Shown here in pieces: positions 1-6,030 of a DNA stretch of 6,045 bases. A program made the position numbers and the translations under genes. Below the pieces are notes generated by a model. That model made no database searches. It was not told where the DNA came from and saw nothing but the letters and a program-made list of their open reading frames with translations. The stretch spans positions 1 to 6,045 of the forward strand of contig JAAFHI010000237.1 of assembly GCA_013298335.1 (NCBI GenBank). The letters are read 5' to 3'. Source of the stretch: Actinomycetota bacterium (GTDB taxonomy: Bacteria > Acidobacteriota > Blastocatellia > Chloracidobacteriales > Chloracidobacteriaceae). Each line of letters starts with the position of its first letter. Positions within the stretch are counted from its first letter, which is position 1.

Positions 1-72
1 GAAAACCGATTTACATCGAAGGAAAGACTCCTCTACCCTGCGGTCAAATCACATTTCCAGCGAGTCGAAACC

Positions 73-1533
73 ATGTCCAGACCGTTCGTTCTGCCGACTC
101 CCGCCCGGGTGGATGCAGTTTCCGATCTGACCGGCAAGGGCGTCACCATCGCCTTCCTTGATTCGGGTTTCTTTCCGCACCCGGACCTTTTGCAGCCCCG
201 CAACCGGATTCTCGCGCACGTCGATGTCTCCACCGACACGGTTGAAGAAGTACCCGATCAATCTCCTGACCCGACCGACTGGCACGGGACCCAAACCACC
301 GTCGTCTCGGTCGGGAGCGGTTTTTCTTCGGAAGGAATGTATCCCGGCATCGCGAAAGAGGCCGAAGTCGTCCTCGTCAAGGTCGGAAACAACGGGGTCA
401 TTGACGAACCGGCCATCGCCCGCGCCCTCAAATGGGTGCTCGCCAATCACGACCGCTACGGCATCCGGATCGTCAGCGTCTCGCTCGGCGGCGAATCCGA
501 CAAGCCGTATCAACAGAGCGAAGTCAACCAGCTCGCCAAGGAAGTGGTTTCAAAAGGACTGGTCGTCATCGTCGCGGCGGGAAATTCCGGCTGTTCCGAC
601 GATCCGCGCACGGTGCCGCCCGCCAACAGTCCGGCGGTCATCACGGTCGGCGGATATGTGAATTATTTCGAGGCGGGCGACGTGGATGTCGAGATGTACT
701 GCTCGAATTTCGGCCAGACCGCCGATGGCGTCCTCAAACCCGAGGTCATCGCGCCCGCGGCGTGGATTCCGGCCCCGATTCTCCCGCAAACACCGTCTTT
801 CGCCAAAGCCCAGGCGCTTTGGGAACTGGCCGGGCTTGAAAAGGAAGCACTGGCGAAACGCGCGGAGGAACTCGCCAAGGATGCCGAACTTCCGAAAACA
901 CTATTGAAGCGACCACCCTCGATCATTCGGGATTTCATTTCGGGCGCGCTCATCAAGGCCAAAATCGTCGGTCCGAACCACCAGCATGTCGACGGCACGT
1001 CATTTGCCGCGCCGATTGTGACTTCCGTGGTGGCGCAAATGCTCGAAGCCGCCCCGCACCTGACACCACCGGCGATCAAGGCCGTTCTGATTTCATCGGC
1101 GGACCGCGTTCCGAGCGTTTCGCTGCTCCAGCAGGGCTACGGGGTGGTCAACGCCAAACGCGCGGTGGAACTCGCCCGCAGTGGCCGCTTCGATCACGAT
1201 ATCCGGTCATTTCTGCCACCGAGAATGGAAGGCAGTGAACTCGTCTTCTTCTTTCATGACGAAAATGCCCGCACGGTTTCGCTCATGGGCGACTTCAATG
1301 ACTGGAAACCGCTCATAAACGAGTTCCGGCGCGATGGCCACGGCGTCTGGCGGGCGAAGATTCCCAAGCTGAAACCGGGCAAGCACCGCTACAAGTTCCT
1401 GATTGACGGACACCGCTGGATCGACGATCCGAGCAACGGTCTGAAGGAACCCGACGGTCACGAAGGCTTCAACTCGATTCTCAACGTCGTGCCGGACTGC
1501 GATCCTGACACTGGCCTGTGCGTGGTCGGCTAA
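73..1533 (+). CDS. Subtilisin-family (S8) serine protease with C-terminal CBM48/AMPK-beta-like glycogen-binding domain
   Basis: A 486-residue peptidase S8 protein. The triad is visible: D30 in IAFLDSGFFPHPDL, H71 in DWHGTQ and S310 in DGTSFAAP, with the oxyanion-hole asparagine N171 in VAAGNSG. The catalytic domain spans about residues 10-370. Between KPEVIAP (222-228) and the serine motif lies an insertion of roughly 60 residues (about 242-300), rich in Ala, Glu, Lys and Leu and probably helical. Residues about 388-473 form an early-set/CBM48 domain with GDFNDW (406-411), HYRYKF-like HRYKF (438-442), DGHRW (445-449), DDPSN (451-455) and FNSILNV (466-472). Aligned by eye to AMPK beta, the glycogen contacts W100, K126, W133 and N150 match W411, K441, W449 and N467. 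No signal peptide or propeptide is seen, so I infer a cytoplasmic enzyme acting near glycogen or another alpha-glucan. The ribosome site is weak (GCGAG around 60-64). The start at 73 is preferred because the Asp region follows at the usual short distance for forms without a propeptide. The family is sure; the role is inferred. Confidence 0.95.
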   Translation: MSRPFVLPTPARVDAVSDLTGKGVTIAFLDSGFFPHPDLLQPRNRILAHVDVSTDTVEEVPDQSPDPTDWHGTQTTVVSVGSGFSSEGMYPGIAKEAEVVLVKVGNNGVIDEPAIARALKWVLANHDRYGIRIVSVSLGGESDKPYQQSEVNQLAKEVVSKGLVVIVAAGNSGCSDDPRTVPPANSPAVITVGGYVNYFEAGDVDVEMYCSNFGQTADGVLKPEVIAPAAWIPAPILPQTPSFAKAQALWELAGLEKEALAKRAEELAKDAELPKTLLKRPPSIIRDFISGALIKAKIVGPNHQHVDGTSFAAPIVTSVVAQMLEAAPHLTPPAIKAVLISSADRVPSVSLLQQGYGVVNAKRAVELARSGRFDHDIRSFLPPRMEGSELVFFFHDENARTVSLMGDFNDWKPLINEFRRDGHGVWRAKIPKLKPGKHRYKFLIDGHRWIDDPSNGLKEPDGHEGFNSILNVVPDCDPDTGLCVVG

Positions 1534-1534
1534 A

Positions 1535-2737
1535 TCACCTGATTTTGACGCCGAGGAACCGAAGAACGGCCTCGATTTCGCCGTTCTTCAGGTCGTCCGA
1601 CCCAAGAAATCCCCGGATGACCTTTCCGTCGGGGCCGATGACGTAATGCGCCGGCAGTCCGGACACCTGATACAACCAACCCGCCACGTCCTTGCCGACC
1701 GGGGTTTCATCGAAGACAAACGTTCGATTCCTGAGCGGCGGGGCCTTCGCGACCCACGCCTCGAAGGCTTCCCGCTGATCCCAGACGTTGACCGAAAGAA
1801 AAACGACGTCATCGGGCAGCCGTTTCGCGAGTTGATCCAGCCGTTCCCGCGCATCGAGGCACTGCGGCGAGCCGGTGGACCAGAAATCGAGCACCACGGT
1901 TTTCCCGCGGTATTCCGAAAGACGGACCGGATTCCCCTTCGAATCAGACACGGTGAAATCCGGCGCAGTCTGTCCGTACAGCAGCAGCCTGGCCGGCTGG
2001 GCACGGGCTTCGATAAAAAAAGTCGGCGGGGCATAGGAAAAGTCGAACGGCTGGTATTCCCCGTCGAGGTGGATGTTCCTGAAATTACAGGCGACGACGT
2101 ATTTTCCCGAAACGTGGTCGGTCACCATCCGGTGCAGCAGGTTGTCGGCCCCGAGATAGAGTTTTTGAAAGACTCGCTCTCCGTTTTCACCGATGGTCCC
2201 GTCATTCGAGAAGGTCACAACCCGATAGATGGTTCCCTCCCAGACTTCCGGGGCCGCCCACCTTGGTTCAAAGGGTAAATGGGGCAGATTCGCGCCGAAA
2301 AACATCAGGGCAGCCGCGGCAATCGGATTATTCAGGTTTTCCGCGATCCGCTGACCGTTCGGGTCCATTTCGAAACGGAGAAAGCGGTTGTCGGCGGGCG
2401 AGACGATCCACAGGGTTCTGCCGTTGGAAGCCACCTCGATGGTGGCCTCCTCGGATTTCCCGTTCTTGTCCAGAATCGTCCGGTACTGGAGGCGCGCGAA
2501 ATTCGGACGGAGAAATTTCACCCGTCCGAGGATTTTTACCCGGTTCAACGCACCGGTCCGGACGTCGGTGATTTCGGCCTCGAAATCCGCGTCAAACGCA
2601 TCCAGATTGACGAGGCCCGCGGAGGCCCGCGCGAGGGCTTCTCCCGCCGTTTCGACGGTTTGGGCCCACATCGCGCCCGGAAACGCCAATTCCGCTCCCA
2701 ATACCAAAGACAGAACAATCAGTCGAAGTTTGAACAC
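1535..2737 (-). CDS. Exported LolA-like / TlpA-like thioredoxin-fold fusion with an S-P-Q-C site
   Basis: A 400-residue protein. Residues 1-26 look like a Sec signal peptide (basic start, hydrophobic core, cleavage probably after AMWA), so it should act in the periplasm or at the envelope. Residues about 30-245 resemble LolA/LolB-type or DUF2092-like beta-rich lipoprotein-carrier folds (VKFLRPNFARLQY, NGRTLWIVSPADNRFLRFE). Residues about 253-397 are a TlpA/AhpC-TSA thioredoxin fold: APDFTVSDSKGNPVRLSEYRGK, VVLDFWSTGSPQC, the cis-proline loop SGLPAHYVIGPDGKVIRGFLG, then a final helix. The active site differs from the usual WCPPC: the first cysteine is S290 and only C293 remains, so normal disulfide exchange is unlikely. 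The only other cysteine is C217, in the LolA-like part. The start is GTG, with GGGAG about 9 bases upstream. The stop lies one base from that of the convergent protease gene. Such fusions are known from several diderm phyla; the ligand is unknown. Confidence 0.9.
   Translation of the reverse strand: MFKLRLIVLSLVLGAELAFPGAMWAQTVETAGEALARASAGLVNLDAFDADFEAEITDVRTGALNRVKILGRVKFLRPNFARLQYRTILDKNGKSEEATIEVASNGRTLWIVSPADNRFLRFEMDPNGQRIAENLNNPIAAAALMFFGANLPHLPFEPRWAAPEVWEGTIYRVVTFSNDGTIGENGERVFQKLYLGADNLLHRMVTDHVSGKYVVACNFRNIHLDGEYQPFDFSYAPPTFFIEARAQPARLLLYGQTAPDFTVSDSKGNPVRLSEYRGKTVVLDFWSTGSPQCLDARERLDQLAKRLPDDVVFLSVNVWDQREAFEAWVAKAPPLRNRTFVFDETPVGKDVAGWLYQVSGLPAHYVIGPDGKVIRGFLGSDDLKNGEIEAVLRFLGVKIR
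1561..1589. other. Inverted repeat inside the 3' end of the LolA/thioredoxin gene, just past the protease stop
   Basis: GAAGAACGGC (1561-1570) and GCCGTTCTTC (1580-1589) are perfectly complementary, giving a 10-bp stem with a 9-base loop. The hairpin begins 27 bases after the protease stop codon and lies wholly within codons of the opposite gene (the K-N-G-E-I-E-A-V-L-R region). No T tract follows on either strand. It could form a 3' end or protective hairpin on the protease transcript, since the one-base gap leaves no room for a separate terminator. It could also be a chance consequence of the coding sequence. Confidence 0.4.
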
Positions 2738-2750
2738 CGCGCCCCGCTCC

Positions 2751-2773
2751 CGCCCGCGGGCGTTCCCCGCCCG
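2751..2773 (-). repeat. GC-rich overlapping inverted repeats before the LolA/thioredoxin start
   Basis: CGCCCG occurs at 2751-2756 and again at 2768-2773, and both copies are complementary to CGGGCG at 2757-2762. The copy at 2768-2773 can fold with it as a 6-bp hairpin with a 5-base loop. The copy at 2751-2756 makes a 12-base palindrome that directly abuts the GGGAG ribosome-binding site of the GTG start at 2737. In DNA this GC-rich, such short repeats can arise by chance. Confidence 0.3.
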
Positions 2774-2777
2774 GCGA

Positions 2778-2799
2778 CCTCAAAAAATGGGTTTTGAGG
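2778..2799 (-). terminator. Possible weak terminator hairpin after the WPHHFD-protein gene
   Basis: CCTCAAAA (2778-2785) and TTTTGAGG (2792-2799) form a perfect 8-bp stem with a 6-base loop, in the gap between two minus-strand genes. It lies 51 bases beyond the upstream gene's stop. No T run follows the stem on the minus strand (the Ts are inside the stem), so it is not a classical intrinsic terminator. It could be a processing or attenuation hairpin. Confidence 0.3.
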
Positions 2800-2850
2800 G
2801 AAAAGACTCGAATGCGCGCGGTTTGTTCCAAAAATCGGGGGCAAAACCGG

Positions 2851-3747
2851 TCAGGATTCCGGCGCCCCGAGAATCTGACGGCAGGAAACAAGGGCCGAAT
2901 CGAAAAACGCGGTGGCAATTACCTCCTGATGCGCCCCGGTCTCGAGTATTTCCAGGTCGGACGCAGTCAGAACCGCCCCGACCCATTCGGCTTGATGCCA
3001 ATGTCCGCCGCCGGCGAGCGGAACCGGTTCAAAATTGGTCGGATGGGGCCACGGGGTGACGTAAAAGTAGGGTTCGGCGTAGCTGGTGTCGCCCGGCGAC
3101 ATTCCGATGCCAATGGACGGTGCGTCGCCGGCCTCGATTTGCGAGGGATTGAGCGAAATCAGAACGGCGATATCGAAATGGTGCGGCCAGCACCGCACCG
3201 CCGAGGCGTTTCCTTCGCTCAAACGGAGTTTTTCCAGCACGGTCGCGCTGTTGCCGAACCATTTTGAAAGCTCTGCAAAGGCGTCGGGATGTTCCAACGC
3301 AAACGGCGCGCCGGCGGCGACCGGATGCTTCGGAATGTCGTATTCGGCGGTTTTCAGAATCGGAAGTTCGGGCAATTCGAGTTTCTTTTGAATGGCCTCG
3401 GCCAGCCAGGTTTCGGCCTCGGCAAAGGTCTTGCCGGCCAGCGGAAATTCGTCGCTGCCGACGCCCGCGTCATCCAGAAAAGCCAGTGTCAGCCGCTCGA
3501 CATTCAAGGCGGCGCGAAACGGCGACGGATGGTTGACCGGTTTCCCGGCGAGCCATCCGACTGCACCAATCCACTCAAGGGTCGTATGCCCGAAGTCGGG
3601 TTGCGGCAAGGCAAGTGTCGTCCCGACCGACGAGACGAGTTGCGCCGCCCAGTGCAGTACCAGACGGGCTTCATTCAGGTCGGAAACCGCCACGCCATCA
3701 AGTTTTCGCCAATCGGCGACGGCAAGTTCGAAGTCTTTCTGTTCCAT
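2851..3747 (-). CDS. Conserved-looking protein of unknown function with WPHHFD motif (possibly DUF5996-like)
   Basis: A 298-residue soluble protein with no signal peptide or membrane segment. I chose the ATG at 3747 because AAGGA sits 6 bases upstream; the frame stays open to a TTG at 3786, which has no comparable ribosome site. Visible landmarks are an N-terminal helix with ADWRKLDG (11-18), a helical LHWAAQLVSS segment (31-40), CWPHHFDIAVLI (186-197), SIGIGMSPGD (211-220), EPYFYVTPWPHP (225-236), GGGHWHQAEWVGAVL (246-260) and a C-terminal helix. The order 'W/H-x-FD-L/I-A', then 'G-x-x-PGD', then 'FY-Y/V-x-P-P', then a late W and a final helix recalls DUF5996 proteins, but this is from memory and unconfirmed. 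The clustered His, Asp and Trp residues could bind metal or ligand, which is inference. The gene diverges from the 193-residue gene upstream and lies 113 bases before the LolA/thioredoxin fusion on the same strand. Confidence 0.85.
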   Translation of the reverse strand: MEQKDFELAVADWRKLDGVAVSDLNEARLVLHWAAQLVSSVGTTLALPQPDFGHTTLEWIGAVGWLAGKPVNHPSPFRAALNVERLTLAFLDDAGVGSDEFPLAGKTFAEAETWLAEAIQKKLELPELPILKTAEYDIPKHPVAAGAPFALEHPDAFAELSKWFGNSATVLEKLRLSEGNASAVRCWPHHFDIAVLISLNPSQIEAGDAPSIGIGMSPGDTSYAEPYFYVTPWPHPTNFEPVPLAGGGHWHQAEWVGAVLTASDLEILETGAHQEVIATAFFDSALVSCRQILGAPES

Positions 3748-3758
3748 TTGATTTCCTT
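3748..3758 (-). promoter_or_regulatory. Ribosome-binding site that fixes the WPHHFD-protein start
   Basis: On the minus strand AAGGA (3758-3754) precedes the ATG at 3747 with 6 bases between. The alternative TTG at 3786, which would add 13 residues, has no such site. This supports the 298-residue form. Confidence 0.7.
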
Positions 3759-3771
3759 GATAAAAAAGTTC

Positions 3772-3799
3772 TTGCACCGGCGACAAAAATCCTTATATT
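3772..3799 (+). promoter_or_regulatory. Candidate sigma-70-type promoter for the 193-residue hypothetical gene
   Basis: TTGCAC (3772-3777) and TATATT (3794-3799) are separated by 16 bases, close to the TTGACA/TATAAT consensus. They lie in the most AT-rich part of the divergent intergenic region. Transcription would start near 3806 and leave a leader of about 190 bases before the ATG at 3997. The -35 and -10 sit just upstream of the divergent gene's start, so the two genes' control regions probably overlap. Confidence 0.4.
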
Positions 3800-3923
3800 C
3801 GCGCACCGTCGGTTTTATTCGGTTTGGTTTCCCATGCTGGCCGCTGCCGATAAGATCCCCCCGCTCGGAACACTTTCCGGCCCACGGTGTCCGTCGATGC
3901 CTTAATACTCATCTTCGAAATCG

Positions 3924-3987
3924 CTCCGTTTTGCTGACGCCAGTCGGCGAAAGCGCGTTTTTCCGTTTTTTTTCGGTCAAACGGAGG
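3924..3987 (+). promoter_or_regulatory. Possible ribosome-site-sequestering leader of the 193-residue hypothetical gene
   Basis: CTCCGTTT (3924-3931) is exactly complementary to AAACGGAG (3979-3986), which contains most of the GGAGG ribosome-binding site (3983-3987). A second, shorter copy, CCGTTT (3963-3968), can pair with AAACGG (3979-3984). A small hairpin, CGCC with GGCG (3938-3949), lies inside the larger loop, and a T-rich tract covers 3958-3973. The arrangement could allow alternative folds that hide or free the start site. I recognise no known riboswitch class. Confidence 0.3.
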
Positions 3988-3996
3988 TTCCCGAAG

Positions 3997-4578
3997 ATGA
4001 CCCTGTCCACGCCCCCGCTCAAAGTCCGGGTTCTCGCCCGATTCATGTCCGATGCCGCCGCCCTGAGCCGCCATCCTGACACACCCGCGCTCGTTTCCGC
4101 CTATCTTGTCGCGGTAACCACGATTGCCGGACGCCCCCTGCGCTTCACCGTCCTACTGGAAAACGGCGCGCTGTTTTCGGGACTCCCGATTTCCGCGCTG
4201 TTTTGCGACAAACACGGCGCCGACATTCCACCCGCTCCCCAACCGCTTTCCATTGCGGAAGCCCAGCCCTGGTCCTGCCTCGAAAGCCCGGCGCAGATTC
4301 TCGAATACGAACTTTTGCGGGATTCGCGGGTCTGGGTGCGCACGCCGCGCTTTGAAAACCGGGCCTGCTACTACCTTTTCACCATCGACTACCACGGAGA
4401 GGGATTGGCCGAGGATCCCGAGCAATCGAAATCGCACAATCTGCTCGTGACCGACCGCGGCGAACTGGTGGCGATGCCGAACAACTACTGCCTGTTCGAA
4501 AACGAGTGGTTCACCGGCAAACTCGACGGTTTTCCGAAATGGCTTCGCCGCCAAAGCGCCTATTACCGGACCGAATAG
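3997..4578 (+). CDS. Hypothetical protein, 193 residues, family not recognised
   Basis: The reading frame is open far upstream, but the real start is almost certainly the ATG at 3997, which follows GGAGG (3983-3987) with 9 bases between. The upstream part is only antisense to the neighbouring gene. The product is soluble, with no signal peptide or membrane helix. It has an N-terminal helix (about 8-25), then hydrophobic strand-like runs: ALVSAYLVAVTTIAG (31-45), LRFTVLLENGALFSGLPISALF (48-69), ACYYLFTIDYHG (123-134) and HNLLVTDRGELVAMPNNYCLFEN (147-169). It ends in a basic stretch, KWLRRQSAYYRTE. Four cysteines (C70, C94, C124, C165) and many aromatic residues are spread along it. The strand-rich pattern and the D-R-G-E-L-V-A-M-P-N-N-Y segment suggest a conserved compact beta fold, but I cannot name a family or function. 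The gene converges on the thioesterase-like gene across a strong hairpin. Confidence 0.85.
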   Translation: MTLSTPPLKVRVLARFMSDAAALSRHPDTPALVSAYLVAVTTIAGRPLRFTVLLENGALFSGLPISALFCDKHGADIPPAPQPLSIAEAQPWSCLESPAQILEYELLRDSRVWVRTPRFENRACYYLFTIDYHGEGLAEDPEQSKSHNLLVTDRGELVAMPNNYCLFENEWFTGKLDGFPKWLRRQSAYYRTE

Positions 4579-4580
4579 AA

Positions 4581-4617
4581 GAAAAGGACGACCGGTTCCC
4601 GATCGAACCGGTCGTCC
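4581..4617 (-). terminator. Rho-independent terminator of the BAAT-family gene, shared with the convergent gene
   Basis: A perfect 13-bp inverted repeat, GGACGACCGGTTC (4586-4598) and GAACCGGTCGTCC (4605-4617), encloses a 6-base loop. Read on the minus strand it is followed by TTTTC (4585-4581) and then TTC, as expected of an intrinsic terminator for the gene ending at 4639. On the plus strand the hairpin starts 8 bases after the stop at 4578 but has no T tract after it, so there it probably only ends or protects the transcript less efficiently. Confidence 0.8.
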
Positions 4618-4638
4618 CGCTCCACCAACCAGGTTTGA

Positions 4639-6030
4639 TTATTCTCCGAGCGCCCGTTTGAGAAACGCCAGCATTTTCGGCCAGGTTTCGGCCTGCGCGG
4701 CAGCGTTTCCGGCGGGCGTCCCGCCGCTTTGTACCTGTCCCGCGTTGTAATGTGTGGTGGGCGCCCACCCGGTGCCGTTGAGGTAATGTCCGGCGTCGCT
4801 GAAGATGAGGGATTCGGTGCGAAGACGGGCCGCGGCCCGACGTTCGGCGAGGTTGTGGGCCATCATCGCCGAATTCCACAACTGGTCGTCCTGACCGGCG
4901 ATGAGCATCAGTTCCCCTCGAAACCGTTCAATCGGAATCCGGGCCTCCACGGCGGCTTCCGGATGCGCCGCCCTCCCGCGATCGTGCGGACGGCGCAAAT
5001 GAACCGACAACCCCGAAAAAAGTCGGGCCTGTTCGCCCGCGAAATCCACATAGGGCACGAACGGGAGCGGTTTTCCCTGAAAAGAAAAGGAGGAACGGGT
5101 TCCCGGACTGACGGTCAGTCCCCATCCTTCCCAAATGACATCGCTCGGGGCCACGGCCACCACCGCCTTGACCCAATCCAGATGGCAGGCCGCCAGCAAG
5201 GCGAATTCGGCCCCTTTTGACGCGCCATACAGACCGATTCGCCGTTGATCCGCCTCCGCCCGCCCCGCGATCCAGGTTCGGGCCTGATTGAGCCGTTCAA
5301 TCGGAATGTCCACGAAATCGGCGGGCAATTCCTTGATCTCGCGCTCTCCCATGGGGAGTTTCGGGGGCGAATAGTAGGGCAAAACCAGAACCGCAAACCC
5401 GCGCGAGGCAAATTTCGGGCCTTCGCCGCGAACCGACCGCGCGCCGCCTTCCGCGCCGCCAAGGACGATCAACGTTGGAAGCCCTTTTTTTCCATTCGGA
5501 TAGGCAAAAACCGCGCCGGGAAAATCTTTCACCTCCTCGACGGTGACGTCCGGCACCGACTGGGTGAATTCGATCACCGCAGCGGCGGGCGGGCGCCCTT
5601 CCTGCTCGACCCGCAACAGGACCTGGCCCGGTTTCAAATCCGCCGGAAGCGGAAGCCCGGTCGGGACCATTGACCAGAAAAGTCCGCGCGGATCGGCCCC
5701 GGAATAGCTGCCTTCCCTCGGAATGGCCGTGCCGAGTTCGATTTTTCCCGATGCGCCGACCGAAAAGCGGGCCCGACTCTGGAAAAGCACGGTTTTACCG
5801 CCCAGAAATTGTGAACGGACGACCCGTTCCCCAATCACGACCGCTTCCTTTTCGGAAGAAAGCCCTGAAATCACGACCGAAACGGGGTCTCCGTCAAGGA
5901 CCGGGCTGGCCGGAGTCACCCGCACCGTCGGCGGTGGTACGTCCAGATTCGTTTGGGGAGACACCCCGCCGGACGGAGCGGAAAGCGGTCCGAACAGGCC
6001 AAGCACGAGCGAAAAAAACAGGATGAACAT
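4639..6030 (-). CDS. Exported acyl-CoA thioesterase / BAAT-family alpha/beta hydrolase
   Basis: A 463-residue protein. Residues 1 to about 26 form a signal peptide (FILFFSLVLGLFGPLSA), so the enzyme is probably periplasmic or secreted. Residues about 36-155 match the BAAT/acyl-CoA thioester hydrolase N-terminal beta domain, including a GLFWSMVP segment (116-123). Residues about 170-462 are the BAAT C-terminal alpha/beta-hydrolase domain: LIVLGGAEGG, RGFAVLVLPYY, GLYGASKGAEFALLAA with nucleophile S271, AVVAVAPSDVIWEGW, LIAGQDDQLWNS with acid D381 or D382, and SDAGHYLN with H415, ending GGTPAGNAAAQAETW. A serine nucleophile is typical of the thioesterases in this family; BAAT itself uses cysteine. 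Export makes CoA thioesters unlikely substrates, so the true ester or amide is unknown. The ATG at 6030 follows GGAG with 5 bases between. A hairpin with a T-rich tail lies just beyond the stop codon. Confidence 0.93.
   Translation of the reverse strand: MFILFFSLVLGLFGPLSAPSGGVSPQTNLDVPPPTVRVTPASPVLDGDPVSVVISGLSSEKEAVVIGERVVRSQFLGGKTVLFQSRARFSVGASGKIELGTAIPREGSYSGADPRGLFWSMVPTGLPLPADLKPGQVLLRVEQEGRPPAAAVIEFTQSVPDVTVEEVKDFPGAVFAYPNGKKGLPTLIVLGGAEGGARSVRGEGPKFASRGFAVLVLPYYSPPKLPMGEREIKELPADFVDIPIERLNQARTWIAGRAEADQRRIGLYGASKGAEFALLAACHLDWVKAVVAVAPSDVIWEGWGLTVSPGTRSSFSFQGKPLPFVPYVDFAGEQARLFSGLSVHLRRPHDRGRAAHPEAAVEARIPIERFRGELMLIAGQDDQLWNSAMMAHNLAERRAAARLRTESLIFSDAGHYLNGTGWAPTTHYNAGQVQSGGTPAGNAAAQAETWPKMLAFLKRALGE

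Noticed and set aside
10..39. Possible promoter for the protease: TTTACA and TACCCT with an 18-base spacer.
   Set aside because: The -10 element is a poor match and the window begins only a few bases upstream, so it cannot be told from chance.
49..513. Minus-strand frame of 154 codons opposite the protease N-terminus.
   Set aside because: It lies entirely within the catalytic-domain codons of the protease and shows no recognisable motif or ribosome site.
1646..2797. Long plus-strand open frames (about 100-220 codons) opposite the LolA/thioredoxin gene.
   Set aside because: They are typical GC-rich antisense shadows with Arg/Gly/Pro-heavy translations and no domain signatures. The minus-strand gene has unmistakable signal-peptide and thioredoxin-fold motifs.
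3834..3905. Possible 23-residue leader peptide in the leader of the 193-residue gene.
   Set aside because: It has an ATG and a stop but no ribosome-binding site. Its composition does not suggest amino-acid attenuation.
3938..3973. A terminator-like hairpin (CGCC/GGCG) followed by a T-rich stretch.
   Set aside because: The 4-bp stem is too short, and the T run is separated from it by about 8 bases and broken by CCG. It is better viewed as part of the leader's possible folding.
3289..3996. Upstream 236-codon extension of the plus-strand frame that ends at 4578.
   Set aside because: Up to about 3747 it is antisense to the well-supported minus-strand WPHHFD gene, and after that it runs through the promoter region. 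Its translation is low-complexity and rich in Arg/Gly/Pro. The GGAGG-preceded ATG at 3997 explains the gene better.
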